DNA of 64,000 bases. Origin: Aeoliella sp052161615. GTDB lineage: Bacteria > Planctomycetota > Planctomycetia > Pirellulales > Lacipirellulaceae. Shown here in pieces: positions 10,248 to 21,300 of this stretch. How positions within the stretch are numbered: the stretch's first letter is position 1; each line of letters starts with the position of its first letter. Both the position numbers and the translations under genes were made by a program. The stretch covers positions 5,456,001-5,520,000 of the forward strand of contig NZ_CP197417.1 of assembly GCF_052161615.1 (NCBI RefSeq), in the 5' to 3' direction. The notes beneath the pieces were generated by a model, which saw nothing but the letters and a program-made list of their open reading frames with translations, ran no database searches and had not been told where the DNA came from.

Positions 10248-11489
10248 ATGTCCATTTCCTCGAAGGGGATTGGTCGTGGGGTCGCCGGGCTGTTGCTCGC
10301 GAGCCTAGTGCTGACAACTGGCGTGGCGCGGGGTGCTCAGCCAACCGTACGCGCCGCGTTTGCTGGAAGTCAAAATCAAGAACAGCAAAGTCAACAACAA
10401 GAAGACGCTTGGGCTTCGATGGCCTACTGCTCCGATTGCGAGTCGGGCTACGCCTCGGGTCCCTATTGCGAACAGGGCAACTGCGGAGGCGGCGCGTGCT
10501 GCGATACCAATTGCTGCGAGCCGGCATGCGATGATCCCTGTGCCCTCGATTGCTGCGATCCGTGCGTTCCGCCTTGGGCGCATCGCACTGCGGTGTGGGC
10601 GCAGTTCTTATACCTGCATCCGACGGGTGCCGACATGCACCATGCGCAGCAGCAAAACGGAACCGGTGGCGCGGGTACCGTGCCGTTTGGTTTGATTGGT
10701 GTTGCCGATCCCGATCACACTCCCGGTGTTCGCGTGGGTGGTGCGATTGCGTGCGATCAATGCAGCAGCGTCGTGGTGAACTACCTCTACCTCGATTCGA
10801 GCGCCGTCGACTACCTGACACCACCGGGCAACGTGGGTGGTGGCTTGGGTACGGTTGGCTCGCTGGTTCATCATCCGGGCACCGCGGTCACCAGCTCGGC
10901 CGGTCCCGTGTCGGCTACGTACGACCTTCGCATGCAGCTCGCCGATGGTGAGTTTCGCCGGATTCTGGCCGCCACGGATTGCAGCTGGATCAACTACAGC
11001 ATCGGTGGTCGCTACGGCCGGCTCGATCAGAGGTTTAGCCAGAACGGCACGTTCGGCGGCTCGCAAGGTGGTGTGATCGACACCACGACCGAGATCGACT
11101 TCGACGGCGGCGGCTTGAAGGTCGGCCTCGATGGCGAGCGATTCCTCGGACATGGCCGGTTCTCGAGCTACGGCAACATTTCGGCGAGTGCCCTGGCCGG
11201 TTCGTTCCGCGGCGACTATCGCCAGTACAACTCGACCATCGACAGCGACCTGGCGATTGTTCGCTGGGAAGACGATCGCATCACGCCGATGCTCGAATAC
11301 GAAGTCGGCTTGGCGTGGACCAGCTGCTCGGGCTGCGTTCGTGCGAAGATTGGCTACACGGCAATCTACTGGTTCAACGCCGTGACGACTCCCGAGTTCG
11401 TCGACGCGGTGCAAGCCGACAACTACGTGGACGTCGGCGACACCCTTTCGTTCAGCGGCCTCACGTCGAGCGTCGAGTGGCGCTTCTAA
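10248..11489 (+). CDS. Cysteine-rich outer-membrane barrel protein (Lpg1974-like)
   Basis: A 413-residue exported protein resembling the Legionella-type (Lpg1974) pore-forming outer-membrane proteins that are common in planctomycetes. It has a signal peptide (hydrophobic VAGLLLASLVLTTGVARGA), a Gln-rich linker, then a cysteine cluster with 13 Cys between residues 61 and 106. A beta-rich region with alternating strands follows and ends in EWRF; the terminal Phe is typical for barrel insertion. The cysteine cluster may cross-link at the cell surface, which is inference. Its stop codon is the first triplet of a 17-bp tandem repeat. Confidence 0.8.
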   Translation: MSISSKGIGRGVAGLLLASLVLTTGVARGAQPTVRAAFAGSQNQEQQSQQQEDAWASMAYCSDCESGYASGPYCEQGNCGGGACCDTNCCEPACDDPCALDCCDPCVPPWAHRTAVWAQFLYLHPTGADMHHAQQQNGTGGAGTVPFGLIGVADPDHTPGVRVGGAIACDQCSSVVVNYLYLDSSAVDYLTPPGNVGGGLGTVGSLVHHPGTAVTSSAGPVSATYDLRMQLADGEFRRILAATDCSWINYSIGGRYGRLDQRFSQNGTFGGSQGGVIDTTTEIDFDGGGLKVGLDGERFLGHGRFSSYGNISASALAGSFRGDYRQYNSTIDSDLAIVRWEDDRITPMLEYEVGLAWTSCSGCVRAKIGYTAIYWFNAVTTPEFVDAVQADNYVDVGDTLSFSGLTSSVEWRF

Positions 11490-11545
11490 ATCAGTGACGC
11501 TGTTAAATCAGTGACGCTGTTAAGTCAGTGACGCTGCTAAATCAG
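11487..11545 (+). repeat. 17-bp tandem repeat starting at a stop codon
   Basis: The unit TAAATCAGTGACGCTGT occurs three times (one copy with A to G, T to C changes) plus a partial fourth. The first TAA is the stop of the outer-membrane gene. Because 17 is not a multiple of 3, the TAA triplets at 11487, 11504 and 11521 fall in all three forward frames. Confidence 0.9.
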
Positions 11546-12289
11546 CGAAGAGCTGGATGGATGAGAACCGAAGCGGGGGCGATCCAACGGGATTGCCTCC
11601 GCTTTTGGCGTTTCTGGAGGTCGATTTTCTTCGTAGCCGGATTCGCAAGAATTCGGGGCTTTAGAGAATAGGAAGGAACGGAGAAAGCGAAGAGGTGAAT
11701 CAGTTTTTGGAACACTAATCGGCGCTAATCTTCGCTAATGATCTGATGGAGTGTGTGGAGCAGGAATGAAGGTAGCCGGATTCGCAAGAATTCGGGGAAG
11801 GAGGTTTGGCCACGGATGGACATGGATCTGCACGGATGAAGTTGGCGCTACCGAAACGACGGAGCATCGTTCTATTCGCGCCCATTCGAGTGATTCGCGG
11901 GCAAGGTTTTCTCCCATGGCGGGCGTTCTCGTTGCGCTGCCCGAACTCTGGCGAGTCCGGCTACGACCAAGATGGGGGCTGTTGCTGCGCTTGGTCGCCC
12001 GTGGTCTGCGCGGTGGCGCAGGGAGCGCTTCGTTTGGTTTACTAACAGCCCATCTTAACTGACGACAAAGCCTTCCCAACTGTTGCAAACTCCCCAAGCT
12101 TCCCGTATGTTACGGGCGCGTTCGCGGGGGGCCGTAGTGCCATTTGGGGGCTCTCTTTCGAACGGCCGCATGGGTTTACGAGCGGCAGTTTACAGGCGAG
12201 GGACCGCTTGGAAGTTCCGTCGACGATGGGCGCGAGGGCGCCGCGACGACGGAATCTGCACCACATGACCAAGCCACTTCGAGGTTCCC
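11546..12289. repeat. Intergenic mosaic of dispersed repeats
   Basis: This stretch holds hairpin family B (CCGGATTC-GCAA-GAATTCGG) at 11632-11658 and 11772-11797, and an inverted B copy at 11940-11965. A CACGGATG-type repeat is at 11809-11840 and an ATTCGCG-type repeat near 11878-11906. The 22 bases at 11709-11730 (starting GGAACACTAATCGGCG) recur inverted at 26253-26274. The last 300 bases before the giant gene show no repeat and presumably carry its promoter, which I cannot pinpoint. Confidence 0.75.
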
Positions 12290-15200
12290 GTGATGTCCCG
12301 CCGCATCCCCGCGCGCCCGGTCCGTTCGTTTCTTGCCGCGCTGAATCCCTTTGGAGGTTCCGTCGATCGGCAGTTGGATTGGAAGCGGGGGCGGCAGCTT
12401 CGCGTGGAGGGGCTTGAGGATCGGCGGTTGCTGGCGATTGTGTGGGCGAATCGTGGCGATGCGGTGACCGACAGCGATGGGTTCAACGTTACCTACGGTG
12501 CGATGGCCGGGGTGGCGCGGCTGAACATCGAGCGGGCGATCGCCGATTGGAACGCGGTGATCACCGACTTCAACTACGATGGCGACGACAACCCCACGAC
12601 CGACAATGGATTCACGCTGACCGTCATGGCGACGGACCTCGGTGGCGGGCTGCGAGGCCAAGCGAACAACATCGTGGCCGACGGCAATCAGTTGCCCATC
12701 TCGGCGACACTCACCATGGACGACGCCGGCGGCAGCGGTGGCTGGTTCATCGATCCCACGCCGTACCTCGACGAAGAGTTCACCGCGATTGTCACGCCCT
12801 TCACGGCCGACTCGACGCAAGCGGGTAACGACTTCTATCGCACGGCGCTGCACGAGATTGGTCACGCCGTGGGCATTTTGCTCGGCAACGGCTTGGCGAT
12901 CAATAACTTTGTGACGCCTGCGGGTACCGATCAGGTAACCGACCCTGCGGATCCCGACGAAGACCTACGAGTATTTCGGAATATCGCGGGGCAGTTTGGT
13001 GTCGCGGTGACGCTCACCACCGACGGCGGCGGGCACATTTACGAAGGCCCCGCGGATCCTGGTTTCCCCAGCGCGCCGACGTTTACCAGCGACCTGATGA
13101 ATGCCGGCCGCACCGTGGGTCCGCCGGCGACGCGGCAATTGATCACGGATCTCAACACGATGATCCTGGCCGATGCTTACGGTTACACCGTCGTGCTGCC
13201 GTCGACGCTGGGGGCCGCGTTTGTGGTGTCCGATTCGCTGGAACCCAACAACACGCAGGCAACGGCGACCAACCTCGGCTCGGAGCCTTACGTCACGCGG
13301 ACGAACCTGTCGATCGACACCGCGGACGACGAAGATTGGTATCGCTACACCGCGCATCACTCGGGCAAGCTCATTATCAACGCCCTGTTCGACGATATCA
13401 CCGGCGATGGGCTGGGAGATATCGACATCGCAGTGTTCGACGTAGCGGGCAATCAGATCGCTGTGGCGAACAGCGTCGATTCGAACGAGCAGATCATCCT
13501 GCCCGTGGTGCATCAGCAGCCGTACTTCATTCGCGTGGTGGGTGCAGCCGACGATTTGAACAACTACTCGCTGGAGATTGAGAACTTTGCGGCGCCGAAG
13601 CCCTCGTTCATCGACCTCATCGCATCGAGCGACACCGGTTCCTCCAACAGCGACGACATCACCAGCGACACCACGCCGACGCTGATCATTCAGGCGGACT
13701 TGGTCGATTTTCGCGACTCGGGCATCACGCTATTGAATCAAGCGACCATCGACCCCAACGGCGATGGCAGCGCGGCCGACGCGACCGACGATGGTGCCGG
13801 CGTCTATGTCTCGATGGTGCATTTGGTCACCGGCGCCGTGGTGCGTGGGTTCGCCAGCCAAGTCGGCGCGAGCGGATTCTTATGGAGCTTCACGGTGCCG
13901 AATGCCGTGGCGCTCGCGGCCGGAGAGTGGTTTGTGTCGACCGCCGTGCAGATGGTCGACGGCTCGGACACCAGTGCGGCGGGCGGAACGCAGCGAGCCA
14001 CGGGCCGTGCGCAGTTGTCCGATCCGTTCGTGCTGACGATCGTTCCGACGGGCCTAGTGGCGCAGATATCGGCCGACTTGGTCGCGTCGAGCGACACCGG
14101 CATGTTCAACAACGACAACGTGACGAACAAGATGTCGCCAGCGCTTCAGGGCATTGCACCCGCGGGGTCGACCGTGCGATTGTTCGCGAACAACTCGCTG
14201 GTGGGACAAACCGTGACCGGCAGCGACTCGTCGGACGTAATCATCGGACCGATCGGAGGCATTGGTGGCGGCGCGGCGGATGGTCTGGGTCTGTGGGAGA
14301 TCACCACCGAGCCCCTGGCCGACGGCGTGTACGACTTGCGTGTAGAAGTGGAAGACGCGGCGGGCAACGTCACTTCGTTCGACGTGAACTTGAATCCAGC
14401 GCTCGGCCCCACGCGCGACATCGAGATTGACACCAACCAGCCCAACACACCGCTGCTCGATCTGCGCGAGGATAGCGGGCGGGACCTGGCCGACGAAGTG
14501 ACCAACGATAACTCGCCGCTGGTGTCGATGACCACGCACGACCCAGCGATTCTCAACCGGTTGTTCCTCGACAACCTGAAGTTCCGCATCTGGGACCGAT
14601 ATGAGAACAACGCCGAGTACCTGTTGTTCGACTCCGCGGCTGCGGGCGATCCGTCGGACGCCACTTCGGTGTTGGGCGACATGTTTACGTCGCTCACGGT
14701 GCTTAATCGCACGCTGGGCCAGCAGTTCATCGTGCTCAATCCGGGTGGCAACTTCGCGGTAACCGCCGCGGGGCTCTTGGTGGATGGCTTCCATAACCTG
14801 AAGCTCGAAGTCGAAGACCGCGCGGGCAACATCAGCGAGGATTTCTTGCTCGAAGTGCTGGTCGACACGGTCGAACCGCCGGCCGTGATGCCGAACCTGC
14901 TCGATTCGAGCGACTCGGGCATGTTCGTCGACGACAACGTGACGGCGATCAACGCACCCGCTTTCGATGGCGTGGGCGAGATCAATGCCAAGGTCTACGT
15001 TTACGCCACGCGAATCAGCCCCACGTCGGGCAATCCCATTAGTGCGGAGATCTTGATTGGCCAAGGAATCGTCGGTAGCGAGAACACCAATGGCGTTCCC
15101 GCCGACGGCTTGGGGCGATGGGAAGTGACGGTCGAGCCGTTGATCGATGGGGTGTACGACATTAGCGTCCGCTTCGAAGACTTGGCGGGCAATATCACGT

Positions 15201-18200
15201 CGCTCGCCGACGCGGCGGCGAACTCGCTGCGGATCGTGGTCGATACGGTCGAGCCGAACATGCCGTATCTCGACTTGGTCACGAACCCGGTCACGGGCGA
15301 CACCGGCCGCAACGACGTCGACAATGTCACCAAACAGAACATGCCACTGGTGACGATGACTTCGGAGGATCCGAACGTCGCGCTCGCACAGGCGCTGTTC
15401 ACCGACAACTTGAAGTTCCGCGTGTACGATCGTTACGAGAGCTTCGACGGGCAGAACACACCCGAGTTTCTGCTGTACGACTCGGCTCAAGACGCCGTGG
15501 AAGATGCGTTCAATACGGCGGGCGACATGTTCACCATCCGCACGCTGATCGCGGAGATGCTGCCCGAGCAATTCTTCGCGCTGTTTGGTGCGGCAAACGC
15601 GGCGGTGATCAGCGTCGCGGGGGTCGGCAAGCTGGCCGATGGCGTGCACAACTTGAAGCTCGAAGTCGAAGACCGTGCCGGCAACCTGAGCCACGACTTC
15701 CTACTGACGATCATTGTCGACACAGTGACGCCTCCCGGGTCGTTCGGCCTTCCCGACGCCGCGAGCACCACCGATGGCCTCGCGCCGTCGAGCGACTCGG
15801 GTGTCACCACGATGCCGATGACCTACGCCGACCGCGTGACGAGCGACACGACGCCGAAGTTCTGGGGGCGTGCCGAGGCGAATTCGATTGTTCGCGTGTA
15901 CGTCGACTCGAACGCCAATGGCATTATTGACCTGGCGACCGACGTGTTTATCGGAATGACGGTGGCCGTGCCGTACGATGGCAACGACGCCTATCCCGAA
16001 GGCTACTGGGAGCTAACTTCGATTCGCGATCTCAACGAGATTGTGGGCTTGCCGAAGGATGGGCTGCGGCGGCTGTTGATGACGGCCGAGGACGTGGCTG
16101 GCAATCCGATGCCGATGAACGGTCAGATTTCCGCCGGTGTCGACGCGCTCAACATCTTCATCGATACGCAGGGCCCGCAGATTTACGACCCGGCTGGTGC
16201 AACGCAAGCGGTGCATCCGACGGGTGTGCCCGATTACGATCTATTCGACCCCAAGCCATCGGTGAATGGATTCACGCCGCTGACGAACAGCATCACGATC
16301 CACGTCCGCGACTTGCCGCTGCGGTCGAACGTCGACCCAAACTTCCTGTACGAGGCGCTGAAGGAAGACATTGCCGAGGCGCTGGGTAACTACCAACTCG
16401 TGGGCGATCACGTGGGCGTGATTGGCATTACGGCGGTCGACGTGATTAACGCCGCGCGGGTGAATGGCCAAGCGGCCACGGCGACCATCGTGCTCACGTT
16501 CAATCAGTTCCTGCCCGACGATCGTTACACGCTGACGGTCAAAGACAACTTGGTCGATCCGGCGGGCAACAAGCTCGACGGCGAATCGAACGCCAACGGC
16601 CCGCTCGACGATCCGACGTTCCCGAGTGGCGACGGCGTGCCGGGTGGCAACTTCGTGGGTAGGTTCACGATCGACTCGCGGCCCGAAATCGCGACCTTCA
16701 TCCCGACGACCATCGCGATCGACATCAATGGCAACTTCGTGTGGGATCCGTCGAACGGCCAGATTGGCAACGACGCGACGAATGTCGACATCACGTTCGC
16801 GATGGATCGGCCCGACCTCGTGCCGGGCGGCTTCGCAACGCACGACACGGTGTTTGCGGGTAAGTTCATCGGTGGTGGCGTTGGTGGTGGCATTCCGGTC
16901 GCGGGGCGGTACTTCGATCAACTCGCCGTGTACGGTTACTCGATTGAAACGGCCGAGCATCGCTGGCTGGTGGATTTCAACAGCGACGGCGTGGCCGATC
17001 TTTACTCGTCGCAGCCGCTGCTCGCCAACTTCAATGTTGCCGGGGCGCTTCCGATTGCCGGTAACTTCGATAACAACCTAGCGAATGGCGACGAGATTGG
17101 TTTGTTCTACGGGGGCAACTGGGCGTTCGACTTCGATCGCAACTTTGTGATCACCGCTAACGAAGTGGTCGCCAATACGGGCCTTAAGGGCATTCCGATT
17201 GTCGGCGATTTCGATGGCAACGGCATCGACGACGTCGGCGTGTTCAACAACAACCAGTTCACGTTCGGCATGAGCATCGGGGCCTTCGGCAACTTCGCCG
17301 CCCTGCGGCCCACCTTCCAGTGGGGCTTCTCGGGTGTACTCGAGCGACCGGTCGCCGCGGACATGGATCAGGACGGCATCGACGATATCGGTCTGTGGGT
17401 GCCGCGGAACTCGACCCAAACTCCCAGCGAGGGTGCCGAGTGGTTCTTCGTGCTGTCGGGCTTCGCGCCTCGGGTGGTGGGGACGGTGAGCACGCTGGCT
17501 CACGCGTTCACGCCGGTTCCGTTTGGCAACGACCTGTACGCCGACTTTGGTGACGAGCAAGCGATGCCACTGGTGGGCAACTTCGATCCGCCCGTGACCA
17601 AGGCTTCGGCCACACCGCCGGCGACCATCGATCTGCCGGGCGACTTCGATGGCAGCGGTACCGTCGACCAAGGCGACTACACGGTGTGGAAGCAAAACTA
17701 TGGCCGCACGGGTGCTGGACTCGCGGGCGATGCCAATGGCGACAACGTCGTCAACTTGGCGGACTACACGGCGTGGCGGGACAACCTGGGTCAGTCGATC
17801 TTCGACGCCGCGGTGGTTCCGGAACTCGCCGGCGACTTTGACGACAGCGGCACCGTCGACCAAGGCGATTACGCGATCTGGAAGCAATCGTTTGGTGCGA
17901 CAGGCTCAGGGTTGGTGGCTGACGCCAACAACGATGGCCGCGTGGACCTAGCCGATTACACCGTCTGGCGGGACAACCTGGGCGCGAAGCTGCCCGCCGC
18001 GGCGGTGGCGAGCTTCGTGGCTTCTGCACCAACCGCGCTGTTCGCCGCGCCGGAGCCGGAAGCCATTAGTGAGTCGGTAACTACCGATGAAGCACCGAGC
18101 ACACCGGACTACGACCTTGCGATGGAATCGCTGTACGACGACTCGCCGAAGAGCGGTGCGATGTCGGCGGGTTCGAGTGTGATCCCATCGTCCGACAACG

Positions 18201-18328
18201 ACGACCTGTTGCTGCTTCGCGACGATGACGATTGGTCGATTGCCGAGTGGTCAGCCGACGATCTGCTCGACACAGATAGCACGGAAGCCGTGCTCGCGGT
18301 CGACTTGGCGTTCGATTGGGGCTGGTAG
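12290..18328 (+). CDS. Giant exported multidomain protein, matrixin-like with Ig-like and dockerin repeats
   Basis: The 2012-residue product starts with the planctomycete LEPR-XLL export signature (VEGLEDRRLLAI, residues 39-50). A matrixin-like domain carries HEIGHAVGILLG at residues 188-199; the usual third zinc ligand position is Leu198. A bacterial pre-peptidase C-terminal domain follows (about 315-434), starting SLEPNNTQATAT. Then come paired Ig-like repeats with the recurring words SSDSGMF-DDNVT and HNLKLEVEDRAGN (about 440-1350). FG-GAP-like calcium-binding repeats (about 1510-1770) and two type I dockerin-like repeats (GDFDGSGTVDQGDY, about 1783 and 1847) come next. The last 100 residues are acidic. 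It is probably a cell-surface adhesin or scaffold; protease activity is doubtful. Confidence 0.88.
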   Translation: MMSRRIPARPVRSFLAALNPFGGSVDRQLDWKRGRQLRVEGLEDRRLLAIVWANRGDAVTDSDGFNVTYGAMAGVARLNIERAIADWNAVITDFNYDGDDNPTTDNGFTLTVMATDLGGGLRGQANNIVADGNQLPISATLTMDDAGGSGGWFIDPTPYLDEEFTAIVTPFTADSTQAGNDFYRTALHEIGHAVGILLGNGLAINNFVTPAGTDQVTDPADPDEDLRVFRNIAGQFGVAVTLTTDGGGHIYEGPADPGFPSAPTFTSDLMNAGRTVGPPATRQLITDLNTMILADAYGYTVVLPSTLGAAFVVSDSLEPNNTQATATNLGSEPYVTRTNLSIDTADDEDWYRYTAHHSGKLIINALFDDITGDGLGDIDIAVFDVAGNQIAVANSVDSNEQIILPVVHQQPYFIRVVGAADDLNNYSLEIENFAAPKPSFIDLIASSDTGSSNSDDITSDTTPTLIIQADLVDFRDSGITLLNQATIDPNGDGSAADATDDGAGVYVSMVHLVTGAVVRGFASQVGASGFLWSFTVPNAVALAAGEWFVSTAVQMVDGSDTSAAGGTQRATGRAQLSDPFVLTIVPTGLVAQISADLVASSDTGMFNNDNVTNKMSPALQGIAPAGSTVRLFANNSLVGQTVTGSDSSDVIIGPIGGIGGGAADGLGLWEITTEPLADGVYDLRVEVEDAAGNVTSFDVNLNPALGPTRDIEIDTNQPNTPLLDLREDSGRDLADEVTNDNSPLVSMTTHDPAILNRLFLDNLKFRIWDRYENNAEYLLFDSAAAGDPSDATSVLGDMFTSLTVLNRTLGQQFIVLNPGGNFAVTAAGLLVDGFHNLKLEVEDRAGNISEDFLLEVLVDTVEPPAVMPNLLDSSDSGMFVDDNVTAINAPAFDGVGEINAKVYVYATRISPTSGNPISAEILIGQGIVGSENTNGVPADGLGRWEVTVEPLIDGVYDISVRFEDLAGNITSLADAAANSLRIVVDTVEPNMPYLDLVTNPVTGDTGRNDVDNVTKQNMPLVTMTSEDPNVALAQALFTDNLKFRVYDRYESFDGQNTPEFLLYDSAQDAVEDAFNTAGDMFTIRTLIAEMLPEQFFALFGAANAAVISVAGVGKLADGVHNLKLEVEDRAGNLSHDFLLTIIVDTVTPPGSFGLPDAASTTDGLAPSSDSGVTTMPMTYADRVTSDTTPKFWGRAEANSIVRVYVDSNANGIIDLATDVFIGMTVAVPYDGNDAYPEGYWELTSIRDLNEIVGLPKDGLRRLLMTAEDVAGNPMPMNGQISAGVDALNIFIDTQGPQIYDPAGATQAVHPTGVPDYDLFDPKPSVNGFTPLTNSITIHVRDLPLRSNVDPNFLYEALKEDIAEALGNYQLVGDHVGVIGITAVDVINAARVNGQAATATIVLTFNQFLPDDRYTLTVKDNLVDPAGNKLDGESNANGPLDDPTFPSGDGVPGGNFVGRFTIDSRPEIATFIPTTIAIDINGNFVWDPSNGQIGNDATNVDITFAMDRPDLVPGGFATHDTVFAGKFIGGGVGGGIPVAGRYFDQLAVYGYSIETAEHRWLVDFNSDGVADLYSSQPLLANFNVAGALPIAGNFDNNLANGDEIGLFYGGNWAFDFDRNFVITANEVVANTGLKGIPIVGDFDGNGIDDVGVFNNNQFTFGMSIGAFGNFAALRPTFQWGFSGVLERPVAADMDQDGIDDIGLWVPRNSTQTPSEGAEWFFVLSGFAPRVVGTVSTLAHAFTPVPFGNDLYADFGDEQAMPLVGNFDPPVTKASATPPATIDLPGDFDGSGTVDQGDYTVWKQNYGRTGAGLAGDANGDNVVNLADYTAWRDNLGQSIFDAAVVPELAGDFDDSGTVDQGDYAIWKQSFGATGSGLVADANNDGRVDLADYTVWRDNLGAKLPAAAVASFVASAPTALFAAPEPEAISESVTTDEAPSTPDYDLAMESLYDDSPKSGAMSAGSSVIPSSDNDDLLLLRDDDDWSIAEWSADDLLDTDSTEAVLAVDLAFDWGW

Positions 18329-18338
18329 GCAAGATTGC

Positions 18339-21300
18339 TTACTGCTTAGCGAACTGCCGCCGGCCGCGGCCGTTTTGTGGGGCCGCTGTCGGTTTCGGCG
18401 GCGAACTGATCGGCTGGGCGTTGCCGGGGCCGAGCAACTCGTCGATGCGGCGGCGTAATTCGGGGTTGAGGTCGACGCGCTTGCCACTTTCGACGTGCGC
18501 GGTGACTCCGTCGGACAGAACAAGCGTCAACCGCAACGACTTGTTGCCGGGGTAACCTCGAACGATTTCGTGCAGCATCGCGAGTTTCTCGACGCCATGC
18601 CGCTCTTCGTCCACGCGAACGGACAGCCCGCTGGTGTAGCGCTCGGCGAGGGCTTCGATGGGCATTAGCTCGTTGATGATCAGGTTCACTTCCTCGGCAC
18701 CGGGGCGGCGGTCGACCACGGCCGTCACGCCCACGATGGCGTCGGCGATCACGTTGTCGCCGAACTGAGCGAACTGCTCGGGCCACATGATGCACCGCAC
18801 GATGCCATCGAGGTCTTCGAGGTCCCACATGGCATACTTCGACGGCATGCCGGGCTTGGGGTTTTTGGTGTGGCTCATCTTGATGGCGGCGAGCATGCCA
18901 CCCAGCACCACTTCGGTGCGGTGTTCGAGCGTGTTGACCGTCTTGCTCGAGTGCGTGGCGTTGGTTCGCAGGATCTGCTCGAACTCGGTCAGTGGGTGAC
19001 TCGACAGGTAGTAGCCGAGCACCTCTTTCTCTTTCGTCAGCTTCTCCTTCTCTTCCCACTCGGGAACATCGGGCAGCACCGAGGTGTCGGTGGTGGTTTC
19101 TTCTTCGTCCGCGGCGTCGAACAACCCTCGCTGCCCCGCCCGCCGGTCCTTGAGCTTCGACGCCCCCGATTGCAGGGCACGCTCGACCACGGCCATTTGC
19201 TGCGACCGGCGTGCACCGAGCGAATCGAACGCGCCGGCTTTGATCAACGTTTCGATCGCCGCGCGATTGCAGGCGCTCGGGTCGACGCGTTCGCAGAAGT
19301 CGAACATGCTGCGGAACGGGCCGTCTTTCTCGCGGGCTTCGACGATGGCCTCGGCTGCGCCGCCGCCACACGCCTTGATGGCCGACATGCCGAACAGGAT
19401 CTTGCCCTCACGAACCGCAAAGTCGACGAACGACCGATTCACGTCGGGCGGGACAACTTCGATGTTCATTCGAGTGCAGTCTTCAAGATGCTCGACCAGC
19501 GAGTCCTTGCTCTTGAAGTTGCGCCCCGGAATATCGCCCGAGAGCAGCGCCGCCATGAACTGCACGGGATAGTGGGCCTTGAGATACGCCGTCATGTAGG
19601 CGATCAGGGCGTAGGCCGTCGAATGGGATTTATTGAAGCCATAACCCGCGAACTTCTCGATCATGCCGAACAGTTCTTCGGCTTTCTTCTTGTCGAGGCC
19701 TTTCTCTTGCGTGCCTTTGATGAACTCTTCCTGGTACTTGGCGATCATCGGCAGCTTTTTCTTGCTGATCGCTTTAATGCACTTATAGGCGTCGGACAGG
19801 TCGATGCCACCCAGGCGGTTGAGAATCCGCATGACCTGCTCTTGATACACCATGACGCCGTGCGTCTCGGAGAGCACCTCTTCCATCACGGGGTGAGGGT
19901 ACTCGGCGGGGCGGCGGCCGTGCTTCACTTCGATGTACTGATCGACCATGCCACCTTCCAGCGGACCAGGTCGATAGAGGGCGGCGGTCGCGATGATATC
20001 GCGGAAGTTGTCGGGCTTCATTCGCTGCAAGAGGTCGCGAATTCCACCGCTTTCGAGCTGGAAGATACCCTTGGTCTCGCCACGACAAAGCAGCGCATAA
20101 GATGCCTTGTCGTCGATGGGGAACTTGTAGGGATCGATCCGCTCGCCGGTCGACTCCTCGATCAGGTCGATGCTCCGCGCAAGGATCGTCAAGTTGCGGA
20201 GGCCGAGGAAGTCCATCTTCAGCAGGCCGGCAGCTTCGACGTCGCCCATCGACCACTGGGTGATGACTTCGGTCTTGCCTTTAACGTGCTGCAGCGGGAC
20301 GTACTCGCTCACCGGTTCTTTCGCGATGACCACCGCCGCGGCGTGCGTGCCCACGTTTCGCGCGAGGCCTTCGATCTTCCGCGCAAGATCCAACAGTTCG
20401 CGGATTTCGGGATCGCTTTCGTAGGCCCTTTTGAGCTCGTCGGAATTTTCGAGCGCCTTGTCGAGGCTGATGCCGAGTTGGTCAGGGATCATCGCCGTGA
20501 TCTGGTCGACGCGGAAAATGGGCATCGACATCGTGCGGCCGACGTCCTTGATGGCGGCCCGTGCGGCGAGCGTTCCAAACGTGCCGATCTGTGCGACGTT
20601 CGCCTCGCCGTACTTCTGCTTGACGTACTGAATCACCTCGACGCGCCGATCCTTGCAGAAGTCGATGTCGATATCGGGGGCTTCCAGACGGCTTTCGTCG
20701 AGGAACCGCTCGAATAGCAGGTCGTACTCCAGCGGGCAAACGTGGCTCAACCGGAGCGCGAAGCACACCAGCGACCCCACGCCCGATCCACGAGCCGTGC
20801 AGGGGATGTTGCTTTCGACCGCGAAACGAACGAAGTCCCACACGATGAGGAAGTAGTCGGGGAAGCCGAGCTTGTTAATCACGTTCAGCTCGCGATCAAC
20901 GCGGGCCATTACCTCGTCCGATAGCTCGCCGGTCGCGGGGTCGTTGTTCTGCCAACGATGCAGCACGTCGGAATAGCGTTCTTTGAGCCCCGCGATTACG
21001 AGCTCGCGGAGATACGCTTCGCTCGCCTTGATGTCGGGCGTCGAGCTGCTGGGCGTCGTGAAGGTTGGGAAGTACCGCTGGCCAAGATCGAGATCGATAT
21101 CCACCGAGTTGGCAATCTCTTGGCTTCGCGCGAGGGCCTCGGCGTGGCCGGGCAGGGCGGCGTACATTTCCGCGGGGCTGCGGAGAAAGAACTGGTCGCC
21201 CTCCATCTTCATGCGGTTGGAGTCGGTGCGGAACCGGCCGGTGTTGATGCAGAGCAGCACGTCCTGCGCCTCGGCATCCTCTTGCTTCACGTAGTGAGCG

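Noticed and set aside
14054..15694. Long frame on the minus strand inside the giant surface gene (546 codons)
   Set aside because: It is the antisense shadow of a GC-rich repetitive gene; it is rich in Arg/His/Val without domain features.
18870..20717. 615-codon frame opposite dnaE
   Set aside because: It lies fully within the well-supported dnaE gene on the other strand and has no recognisable domain.
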